Of a stretch of 12,077 bases of DNA, positions 1-5,800 are shown in pieces; within the stretch, counting starts at the first letter, position 1, and every line of letters begins with the position of its first letter. A program made the translations under genes and the position numbers. The notes beneath the pieces are model-generated. The model did no database searches. It worked only from the letters and a program-made list of their open reading frames with translations, and had not been told where the DNA came from. Location: NCBI GenBank assembly GCA_017400415.1, contig JAFPTE010000074.1, forward strand, positions 1-12,077. The letters run 5' to 3'. Source of the DNA: Oscillospiraceae bacterium. Lineage in GTDB: Bacteria; Bacillota; Clostridia; Oscillospirales; Oscillospiraceae.

Positions 1-615
1 ATCAAGCTCCGCCAGCGCATCAACACCACCTTCATCTACGTGACCCACGACCAGACGGAGGCCATGACCCTGGGCGACCGGATAGTCATCATGCAGGACG
101 GCAACATCATGCAGGTGGGCACCCCCTCGGAGGTGTTCAATAAGCCCCAGAACCTTTTCGTGGCGGGCTTTATCGGCATGCCCCAGATGAACTTTGCCCA
201 GGGAAAGCTCCGGAAGGACGAAAGAGGCTATACTCTCTCGGTCTGCGGCACCGTAATCGGGCTGACGGACTGGCAGAAGGAGGCCCTGGAGGCCCGGAAA
301 ACCGAGCCGGGCACCGTCACGGTGGGTATCCGTCCGGAGCATCTTAAGCTGGCCGGGACCGGTATTCCGGTGAAAAGCGACGTGTGCGAGCTCACGGGCA
401 GCACCATGAACCTGCACACCAGAACTGCCGACGGCACGGAGCTTGTGGCATTGGTCCAGGTCCGGGAGGAGCTTGAGGCCCCGAAGCCCGGCACGGAGTT
501 TTTCCTCCAGCCGGAGGAGAGCCGCCTGCACCTTTTCGACAGCGAGACCGGGCAGAGCCTGTTTTACAGCCCACTGCCGGCCCCTGAGGAGCCCAAAGAG
601 GAAGAGAAGAAATAA
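1..615 (+). CDS. ABC transporter ATP-binding protein, MsmX/UgpC/MalK type (5' end outside window)
   Basis: This is the C-terminal 204 codons of a sugar-importer ATPase; the reading frame is open at base 1, so the Walker A, signature and Walker B motifs lie outside. The fragment begins just before the switch histidine (THDQTEAM, His16 of the fragment), followed by the RIVIMQDG and QVGTPSEVF strands that end the nucleotide-binding domain, then the linker to a TOBE/OB-type regulatory domain with the family motif VGIRPEHLKL near residue 110. Family knowledge: MsmX-like ATPases sit on the cytoplasmic face and can be shared by several oligosaccharide importers. The extreme C-terminus (about residues 193-204) is a charged tail, PEEPKEEEKK, beyond the usual domain. 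A terminator follows 5 bases after the stop. I am confident of the family; the exact sugar cannot be told, so no symbol is given. Confidence 0.93.
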   Translation: MKLRQRINTTFIYVTHDQTEAMTLGDRIVIMQDGNIMQVGTPSEVFNKPQNLFVAGFIGMPQMNFAQGKLRKDERGYTLSVCGTVIGLTDWQKEALEARKTEPGTVTVGIRPEHLKLAGTGIPVKSDVCELTGSTMNLHTRTADGTELVALVQVREELEAPKPGTEFFLQPEESRLHLFDSETGQSLFYSPLPAPEEPKEEEKK

Positions 616-620
616 GATAA

Positions 621-650
621 CGGAGGAGCCGAAGGGCTCCTCCGTTTTTT
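621..650 (+). terminator. Intrinsic terminator, probably bidirectional, between the ABC ATPase and mtnA
   Basis: A perfect 10-base-pair stem (CGGAGGAGCC at 621-630 with GGCTCCTCCG at 635-644) has a GAAG loop and is followed by six T's (645-650). It starts 5 bases after the ATPase stop. Read from the minus strand, the same hairpin lies 5 bases beyond the mtnA stop and is followed by a moderately T-rich stretch, so it can also end the leftward operon. The two convergent transcripts share it. Confidence 0.92.
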
Positions 651-1677
651 ACAGGGCCGGGAGACTTTTTTCAAAGGGCGGGCGGGCAATGCCCCGTTCC
701 GTGATTATGCCGGTGATCAGGTCGTGGGGCGTCACGTCAAAGGCCGGGTTCCAGCAGCGGACCCCTTCCGGAGCCATGGGCTCCCGATACCAGGCGGAGC
801 GTATCTCCTCCGGGTCCCGGAGCTCGATGGGTATGTGCTCCCCGTCCGGGCAGCTCAGATCCAGGGTGGAGGTGGGGCCCAGCACGTAGAAGGGGATGCC
901 GTAGTGCTTTGCCAGGATGGCCACGGCGCTGGTGCCGATTTTGTTGGCGGTGTCCCCGTTTCGGGCTACCCGGTCGCAGCCCACAAAGCAGATGTCCACC
1001 ATGCCCTGAGCCATGGCCCAGGCAGCCATGCTGTCGCAGATGAGGGTCACGTCCACCCCGGCCCTGCATAGCTCATAGCTTGTGAGCCGGGCCCCCTGCA
1101 GCAGGGGCCGGGTCTCGTCCGCAATGGCCCGCAGGTGCATCCCGCGCTCCGCACCCAGAATCAGGGGGCCTATGGCGGTGCCGTATTTTGAGGTGGCCAG
1201 GGGGCCGGCGTTGCAGTGGGTCAGCACGCACTGGCCGTCACGGAGGAGGGTCAGGCCTTGCTCGCTGATGGCCCGGCAGGTGGCTATGTCCTCGTCCAGT
1301 ATGGCACGGGCCTCACGGAGCATGCTCTCCCGGCTCCGGGCGGGATTCGGGCCTTCCAGCCCGGCGGCCAGGACCCGGTTTACGCCCCGGGAGAGGTTTA
1401 CCGCCGTGGGCCGGGCGTTGGCAAGGACCCGGGCGTCCCGGCTTATGCTCTCGTAAAAATCCCGGTCCCATGTGCGCATTGCCAGCACGTACAGGCCGAA
1501 GCCACCGAAGATGCCCAGGGCCGGTGCGCCCCGGACCCGCAGGGACTGTATGGCCTCCGTCATCTCCGCAAGGGTGGTTAGTTCCAGGTATTCCGCTTTC
1601 CCGGGCAGGCGGCTCTGGTCCAGAATTATGAGCCCGTCACCGGCAGGGGACAGGCGTATATGGTCAATGGTATTCAA
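649..1677 (-). CDS. mtnA: S-methyl-5-thioribose-1-phosphate isomerase (MtnA)
   Basis: Cytoplasmic aldose-ketose isomerase converting 5-methylthioribose-1-phosphate to methylthioribulose-1-phosphate in salvage of methylthioadenosine. It is 342 residues from the chosen start, normal for the family. Visible motifs are the substrate loop RVRGAPALG (residues 47-55), the catalytic cysteine in THCNAGPLAT (Cys155) and the catalytic aspartate in VGCDRVARNGD (Asp235), then NKIGT. These separate it from eIF2B regulatory subunits. Start choice: GGAGG at 1683-1687 lies 5 bases before a TTG at 1677; a TTG at 1689 overlaps that ribosome binding site and would add only 4 residues. It is last in the leftward gene block, 34 bases after glgA, but a strong terminator fills the gap. 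In anaerobes MtnA may instead serve the 'DHAP shunt' with a class II aldolase, also acting on 5-deoxyribose-1-phosphate; no partner genes are in the window. Confidence 0.93.
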   Translation of the reverse strand: MNTIDHIRLSPAGDGLIILDQSRLPGKAEYLELTTLAEMTEAIQSLRVRGAPALGIFGGFGLYVLAMRTWDRDFYESISRDARVLANARPTAVNLSRGVNRVLAAGLEGPNPARSRESMLREARAILDEDIATCRAISEQGLTLLRDGQCVLTHCNAGPLATSKYGTAIGPLILGAERGMHLRAIADETRPLLQGARLTSYELCRAGVDVTLICDSMAAWAMAQGMVDICFVGCDRVARNGDTANKIGTSAVAILAKHYGIPFYVLGPTSTLDLSCPDGEHIPIELRDPEEIRSAWYREPMAPEGVRCWNPAFDVTPHDLITGIITERGIARPPFEKSLPAL

Positions 1678-1682
1678 GGAAT

Positions 1683-1687
1683 CCTCC
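1683..1687 (-). promoter_or_regulatory. mtnA ribosome binding site (decides a TTG start)
   Basis: GGAGG on the minus strand, 5 bases upstream of TTG 1677. It directly follows the U run of the hairpin at 1688-1716, so translation initiation and the terminator are physically adjacent. No ATG is available nearby. Confidence 0.7.
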
Positions 1688-1716
1688 AAAAAACCGGCGG
1701 TGAATTCACCGCCGGT
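1688..1716 (-). terminator. Intrinsic terminator/attenuator between glgA and mtnA
   Basis: Bases 1693-1716 form a perfect 24-base palindrome: a 10-base-pair stem of ACCGGCGGTG and its complement around an AATT loop, with an EcoRI site (GAATTC) at its centre. On the minus strand it is followed by six T's (1688-1693, the first of which doubles as the last base of the stem) and then at once by GGAGG, the mtnA ribosome binding site. It starts 7 bases past the glgA stop. It should end the glg transcript or attenuate read-through into mtnA. Confidence 0.88.
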
Positions 1717-1723
1717 GTGGTTT

Positions 1724-3442
1724 TTATTCTTCCTTCTTGGTCTTGCGGGTGCGCTTGGGCTTCTCCTCCGTCTTGGGGGCCTCCTCAGGGGCCTTTTTGG
1801 CGGCAGGCTTCCGGGTGCGCTTGGGCTTCTCGGCCTTGGGCTCCTCCGCCTTGGGCTCCGGTGCGGGGGCAGGCTCCGGGGCAGGCTCCTCAGCCTTGGG
1901 CTCCGGTGCGGGGGCAGGCTCCGGGGCGGGCTCCTCCGCCTTGGGCTCCTCCACGGGGACAGGCTCCGGGGCGGGCTCCGGCTCCGGCTGGTTGAACTCC
2001 GGATGGAGCTTGTAGTACAGGTTCATGTACTCCTTGGCGGCCTTGGCCCAGCTGAAATCCTCCGCCATGGCGTGGTCCATAAGGGCGTTCCACTGGTCCT
2101 TGTTGTGCCAGAAGAGGTCCACGGCGTTGTTCACGGTGTAGAGCATCTCGTGAGCATTGTAGTTGGCGAAGCTGAAGCCGGTACCCTCGCCGGTGTACTG
2201 GTTGTAGGGGTGCACGCTGTCCTTCAGGCCGCCGGTCTCACGGACCACGGGCAGGGTGCCGTAGCGCATGGCTATCATCTGGCTCAGGCCGCAGGGCTCA
2301 AAGAGGCTGGGCATAAGCAGCATATCGGCACCGGCGTACATTCTGTGGCTGAGAGGCTCGTCAAAGGTGATGCAGGCGGCCATGCGTCCGGGGTATTTCC
2401 AGGCGTAGTAGCGCAGCATATCCTCGTACTTCCGGTCGCCGGTGCCCAGAACGGCCAGCTCGATGGGCTTGTTCAGCATATCCTCAATGACTCTGTCCAC
2501 CAGGTCCATGCCCTTCTGCTCCGTCAAGCGGCCGATCATGATGACCAGGGGCAGGCCGGCGTTGACCTCCAGGCCCAGCTCCTTCTGGAGCTCCTCCTTG
2601 CAGAGGGCCTTGCCGGACTTGTCGGCGGCGGTGAAGTTGTGGGGAATCTTGGGGTCCTTCTCCGGGTCGTAGTCATCGGTGTCGATGCCGTTCATGACGC
2701 CGTAGAGCACGTTCTGGCGGCGGCGGAAGATATCGTCCATATGCTCGCCGAAGAAGGGGCGCTGGACCTCCTCCGTGTAGGTGTTTGACACGGTGGTGAG
2801 GATATCGGAGTAGCAAAGGGCGCCCTTCATGAAGTTCACGGAGCTTCTGTCGCAGCGGAGCTGGTCTGCGGCGGCGGGGATGCCCGCCAGGCCCAGCACG
2901 TCGCCCAGGACGTAGTCGGACATCTGGCCTTGGAACTTCAGATTATGTACGGTGAAGATGGTCTTGATCCGGTCATATTTCTCCATGCCCCTGTAGAACT
3001 CACGGAGGAAGACCGGGCTCAGGGCGGTGTGCCAGTCGTTGGCGTGGAGGATGTCCACGTCAAAGTCCAGGTACTGGATGGCCTCAACCAGGGCCTTTGA
3101 GAAGAAGGCGATACGCTCGCCGTCGTCAAAGTAGCCGTAGGCGCCGCCACGGTTGAAGTAATACTCGTTGTCCACGAAGTAATAGATGACGCCCTTGTGG
3201 GTGAGCTGCTCGATGCCGCAGTACTGGCTGCGCCAGCCCAGGGGCACATAGAACTCGGTGACGTGGGTCATCTGGTCCTTATACTGCTGGGGAATGCCGC
3301 CGAACTTGGGCATGATAACCCGAATATCGCAGTTCTCCTTCACAAGGGCCTGGGGCAGGGAGCCCGCCACGTCGCCCAGGCCGCCGGTCTTCATAAAGGG
3401 GACGGCCTCAAAGGCGGCAAAAAGTACGCCTAATTTTCTCAT
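1724..3442 (-). CDS. glgA: Glycogen synthase (GlgA, GT5) with a repetitive C-terminal tail
   Basis: Transfers glucose from ADP-glucose to the non-reducing end of alpha-1,4-glucan. The catalytic part (residues 1 to about 484) is full length: the N-terminal ADP-glucose loop KTGGLGDVAG (Lys18), HANDWHT (133-139), FTVHNLKFQG, GRLTEQKG with Arg305 and Lys310, and the FEPCGL motif with Glu382. Bacterial GlgA is usually about 480 residues; this one has 572. The extra 88 residues are a Pro/Glu/Ala linker with a 15-residue repeat (KAEEPAPEPAPAPEP at 501-515 and 516-530), then a basic end carrying EKPKRTRK twice (538-545, 560-567) and finishing KTKKEE. AAGGAG lies 9 bases before the ATG. glgD ends 27 bases upstream; the downstream terminator begins 7 bases after the stop. 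The enzyme call is secure; the tail function is unknown. Confidence 0.96.
   Translation of the reverse strand: MRKLGVLFAAFEAVPFMKTGGLGDVAGSLPQALVKENCDIRVIMPKFGGIPQQYKDQMTHVTEFYVPLGWRSQYCGIEQLTHKGVIYYFVDNEYYFNRGGAYGYFDDGERIAFFSKALVEAIQYLDFDVDILHANDWHTALSPVFLREFYRGMEKYDRIKTIFTVHNLKFQGQMSDYVLGDVLGLAGIPAAADQLRCDRSSVNFMKGALCYSDILTTVSNTYTEEVQRPFFGEHMDDIFRRRQNVLYGVMNGIDTDDYDPEKDPKIPHNFTAADKSGKALCKEELQKELGLEVNAGLPLVIMIGRLTEQKGMDLVDRVIEDMLNKPIELAVLGTGDRKYEDMLRYYAWKYPGRMAACITFDEPLSHRMYAGADMLLMPSLFEPCGLSQMIAMRYGTLPVVRETGGLKDSVHPYNQYTGEGTGFSFANYNAHEMLYTVNNAVDLFWHNKDQWNALMDHAMAEDFSWAKAAKEYMNLYYKLHPEFNQPEPEPAPEPVPVEEPKAEEPAPEPAPAPEPKAEEPAPEPAPAPEPKAEEPKAEKPKRTRKPAAKKAPEEAPKTEEKPKRTRKTKKEE
1746..1981 (-). 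repeat. In-frame tandem and dispersed repeats encoding the GlgA tail
   Basis: Within the 3' end of glgA a 45-base unit occurs twice in tandem (about 1849-1893 and 1894-1938, period 45), encoding the 15-residue unit KAEEPAPEPAPAPEP. Partial copies flank it on both sides (KAEEP, EEPKAEKP, PAPEPVPV). A second, dispersed repeat of at least 19 bases (starting at 1746 and at 1813) encodes the two EKPKRTRK copies. All units are multiples of three, so expansion or contraction keeps the frame. Confidence 0.88.
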
Positions 3443-3469
3443 AATCTTATTCTCCTTTTGGGGGAAACG

Positions 3470-4570
3470 TCAAATGGCCAGCTCGTTCTTTTCCTTGATA
3501 AGGATGGCGTCCGGGGAGCCCTTGAGGACGGTGCCCGGGGCTATCTTATTGGAGCGGTCGATAATGGCGTTCTCAACTACGGCGTTCTCGCCGATGGTGC
3601 AGCTCTGCATGATGATGCTGTTCTTCACAACGGCGCCCTTGCAGACCGTGACGCCGCGGAACAGCACGCTGTCCTCAACAGTGCCCTCAATGTGGCAGCC
3701 GGCGGGAATCAGGGAGTTGGTGACCTTGGAGCCGGCGGCGTACTTGGCAGGGGGTGCGTCCGTAATCTTGGTCATGATGGGGCGGTCCTTCCGGAAGAGC
3801 TCATCAGCCACGGCGGGGTTCAAGAGGTTCATGCTGTTGCGGAAATAGTTCTCGGCGGCGTAGATGGTGCGCAGGTAGCCCTCGAACTTGTAGGTGCGCA
3901 CGTCCATCTTGTCATAGTCGCCGGAGATGACCTCGAAGAAGTCAAGGTAGTCAATGGCGCCGTACCACTCCAGGAGCTTCATCAGAAGCTCATAGGTGAC
4001 AACGAAGGTATCCGCAAAGGCCAGCTCGCCGGCCTTGACGCCCTTGGAGGTGCCGGTAACCTTGCCGTTCTCAACGTGCACGTTGCTCAGGTTCTTCTCG
4101 TCCCTGGTGGCGTCCACGCAGGCCATGGTGATGTCGGCGCCGGACTTCTCGTGGACGTTGATAAGGTCCGCAAAGTCCATGTTGGCCACAACGTTGGCGG
4201 TGGTGAGGACCACATAGCGGGCGGCGGCACGGGTCAGGAAGACCAGGTTCCGGCGCAGGTCACGGAGCAGGAAGCGGCTGCCGGGGCTGGAGATGCCGAA
4301 CACGGAGCCGGGCAGCACGAAAAGGCCGCCGCTCTTCCGGTCCAGGCTCCACTCGCTGCCGGCGCCTACGTGGTCCAGCAGGGAGCGGTATTTATAGGGG
4401 GTGATGAGGCCCACGCTGGTGATGCCGGCGTTGACCATGTTGGAGAGTGCAAAGTCGATCATTCTGTAACGGCCGGCAAAGGGCACGGAGGCGGCAGTAC
4501 GGCCGTTGATGAGCTCTCTGAGCTCCGGGGTGTCATAGTTGGTGGTGATAATACCGATTGCTCTGTCCAT
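3470..4570 (-). CDS. glgD: Glucose-1-phosphate adenylyltransferase, GlgD (non-catalytic) subunit
   Basis: Partner subunit of GlgC in Bacillota ADP-glucose pyrophosphorylase; family knowledge is that GlgD has little activity alone but raises the activity of the GlgC/GlgD complex. It is 366 residues, usual for GlgD. The nucleotidyltransferase fold is recognisable (RTAASVPFAGRYRMIDFALSN at about 24-44), but the key motifs are degenerate: the N-terminal GGxGxRL loop is replaced by IITTNYDTPELREL, and the SGDH catalytic aspartate region reads TTANVVANMDF (123-133). The C-terminal third has left-handed beta-helix hexapeptides (EGTVEDSVLFRGV, SCTIGENAVVENAII). The ATG shares one base with the glgC stop (TAATG), and its ribosome binding site is inside glgC, so translational coupling and fixed stoichiometry are likely. 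glgA follows after 27 bases. Confidence 0.95.
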   Translation of the reverse strand: MDRAIGIITTNYDTPELRELINGRTAASVPFAGRYRMIDFALSNMVNAGITSVGLITPYKYRSLLDHVGAGSEWSLDRKSGGLFVLPGSVFGISSPGSRFLLRDLRRNLVFLTRAAARYVVLTTANVVANMDFADLINVHEKSGADITMACVDATRDEKNLSNVHVENGKVTGTSKGVKAGELAFADTFVVTYELLMKLLEWYGAIDYLDFFEVISGDYDKMDVRTYKFEGYLRTIYAAENYFRNSMNLLNPAVADELFRKDRPIMTKITDAPPAKYAAGSKVTNSLIPAGCHIEGTVEDSVLFRGVTVCKGAVVKNSIIMQSCTIGENAVVENAIIDRSNKIAPGTVLKGSPDAILIKEKNELAI

Positions 4571-5724
4571 TATTTCTTACCTCCTTCGCCGTAGACGGCC
4601 TCATTTCCAAGGACTGCAATGGGTACGGACAGATCCTCGGAACCGAAAACGGAGTTCTGGGTGACCACGGAGTTTTCGCCCATGATGGCCCGGACCACCC
4701 TGGCACCGGCCTCGATGCGGGCGCCGGGGAGAATGACGGAATCCTTAACGCAGGCGCCCTCGCCGATAAAGGTATCGGTGCTGATGACGCTGTGGTCCAC
4801 GGTGCCCAGCACACGGCTGCCGTTGGCCACGATGCTCTCGGAGACACAGGCCCTGGGGCCGATGTACTGGGGAGGCTGGGTGTTGGTGTTGGAGAGGATG
4901 GGCCTGTCGGGGTCAAAGAGGTCGAAGGCGGGGTGCTCATCCAGCAGCTCCATGTTGGTCTGGTGGTAGCTGGAGAAGGTGCCCACGTCCTTCCAGAAGC
5001 CCTGGAACTCATAGGTGAACAGGCGCTTCTGCTCACGGAGCAGGTTGGGGATGATGTTGCCGCCAAAGTCGTGGTCGGAGTTGGGATCCTTGGCGTCCTC
5101 AATAAGGGCCTTCTTCAGAACGCTGGCGGTGAAGATGTAGATGCCCATGGAGGCCAGGTTGGAATCGGGGTTCTTGGGCTTCTCGGAGAACTTCACGATT
5201 CTACCCTCGGAGTCGGCGGTCATGATGCCGAAGCGGGGCGCCTCCTCCCAGGGAACCTGCATAACGGAGACGGAAAGGTCTGCGTTGTGCTCCTTGTGGT
5301 TCCGGAGCATATCCTGATAATCCATGCGATAGATGTGGTCGCCGGAGAGAATCAGGACGTACTCGGGGTCATAGAGGTCAATGAAGTCGATGTTCTGGTA
5401 GATGGCGTCGGCAGTGCCCTTGTACCACTCGGCGCCGGACTCCGTGGCATAGGGAGGCAGGATGAAAACGCCGCCGTCCCGTCCGTCCATGTCCCAGGCG
5501 TGGCCGGTGCCCAGATAGGCGTTGAGCCTCAGGGGCCGGTACTGGGTCAGAACACCAACGGTGTCGATGTGAGAGTTTGCGCAGTTGGACAGAGAGAAGT
5601 CGATGATCCTGTACTTGCCGCCGAAGGATACGGCGGGCTTTGCCACACTTTTCGTCAGCGCACCCAAGCGGCTGCCCTGTCCACCGGCCAGCAGCATTGC
5701 AATGCACTCCTTTTTCTTTGCCAT
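4570..5724 (-). CDS. glgC: Glucose-1-phosphate adenylyltransferase, catalytic subunit (GlgC)
   Basis: Makes ADP-glucose and pyrophosphate from ATP and glucose-1-phosphate, the committed step of bacterial glycogen synthesis. It is 384 residues. All catalytic motifs are intact, unlike in Glg[12 protein letters not shown] (11-21), [18 protein letters not shown] (103-108), [13 protein letters not shown] with catalytic Asp129, SEKPK (180-184) and FWKDVGT with Asp246. The C-terminal part, from about 285, is a left-handed beta-helix of hexapeptides ([29 protein letters not shown]). Start choice: ATG at 5724 has AGAGGG 8 bases upstream; a GTG at 5733 overlaps that site and is rejected. The stop overlaps the glgD start by one base. 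The 76-base gap upstream, after glgP, holds a possible RNA pseudoknot and a palindrome. Confidence 0.96.
   Translation of the reverse strand: MAKKKECIAMLLAGGQGSRLGALTKSVAKPAVSFGGKYRIIDFSLSNCANSHIDTVGVLTQYRPLRLNAYLGTGHAWDMDGRDGGVFILPPYATESGAEWYKGTADAIYQNIDFIDLYDPEYVLILSGDHIYRMDYQDMLRNHKEHNADLSVSVMQVPWEEAPRFGIMTADSEGRIVKFSEKPKNPDSNLASMGIYIFTASVLKKALIEDAKDPNSDHDFGGNIIPNLLREQKRLFTYEFQGFWKDVGTFSSYHQTNMELLDEHPAFDLFDPDRPILSNTNTQPPQYIGPRACVSESIVANGSRVLGTVDHSVISTDTFIGEGACVKDSVILPGARIEAGARVVRAIMGENSVVTQNSVFGSEDLSVPIAVLGNEAVYGEGGKK
4579..4586 (-). promoter_or_regulatory. glgD ribosome binding site inside the glgC 3' end
   Basis: AAGGAGGT on the minus strand, 8 bases before the glgD ATG, nearly fully complementary to the 16S 3' end. 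It is embedded in the last glgC codons (Gly-Glu-Gly-Gly-Lys-Lys). Together with the TAATG stop/start overlap it indicates coupled translation of the two subunits. Confidence 0.85.
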
Positions 5725-5737
5725 AGGAAGCACCCTC

Positions 5738-5753
5738 TTTCAAAGATTTGAAA
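5738..5753. repeat. 16-base palindrome in the glgC leader
   Basis: TTTCAAA-GA-TTTGAAA, perfect 7-base arms with a 2-base centre. It ends next to the glgC ribosome binding site (AGAGGG, 5733-5738). The centre is too short for a fully paired RNA hairpin, so a DNA-binding site is as plausible as an RNA element. It shares ATTTGAA with a palindrome upstream of glgB (10231-10244). Confidence 0.5.
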
Positions 5754-5762
5754 AATAGTTTA

Positions 5763-5794
5763 CTGAGTTTATTAAAACGGCTCAGACCCGTTTT
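5763..5794 (-). promoter_or_regulatory. Possible H-type RNA pseudoknot or weak attenuator in the glgP-glgC gap
   Basis: On the minus-strand RNA, AAAACGG (5794-5788) pairs with CCGUUUU (5780-5774). Its loop contains CUGAG (5785-5781), which can pair with CUCAG at 5767-5763. The connecting loops are GU and the A-rich AAUAAA, with no base between the two stems. This fits H-type pseudoknot geometry. The first stem alone resembles a weak terminator. It begins 6 bases after the glgP stop and could set relative expression of glgP versus glgC. Not matched by eye to a known riboswitch class. Confidence 0.4.
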
Positions 5795-5800
5795 GTTGCC

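Noticed and set aside
1678..1689. TTG at 1689 as an earlier mtnA start.
   Set aside because: It overlaps the GGAGG ribosome binding site and the terminator U run; TTG 1677 has proper spacing.
1849..1938. Direct repeats read as a CRISPR array or minisatellite of non-coding type.
   Set aside because: Only two exact 45-base units without spacers, in frame inside glgA and encoding a protein repeat.
1472..2788. A 438-codon plus-strand reading frame opposite mtnA and glgA, rich in Leu/Gly/Arg repeats.
   Set aside because: It is the mirror of the glgA tail repeats and GC-rich codons; it has no family motifs, and the opposite strand encodes two clear enzymes.
5725..5733. GTG at 5733 as an earlier glgC start adding three residues.
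   Set aside because: The AGAGGG ribosome binding site overlaps this GTG, while ATG 5724 has ideal 8-base spacing and gives the usual MAKK-type N-terminus.
5725..5762. A promoter for glgC within the glgP-glgC gap.
   Set aside because: TAAACT- and TATTTT-like sequences occur, but no acceptable -35 element lies 16-18 bases upstream of any of them.
5725..5800. CcpA cre site before glgC, and elsewhere in the operon gaps.
   Set aside because: The best candidate (TGAAAGAGG in the glgC leader) lacks the central CG and the matching second half.
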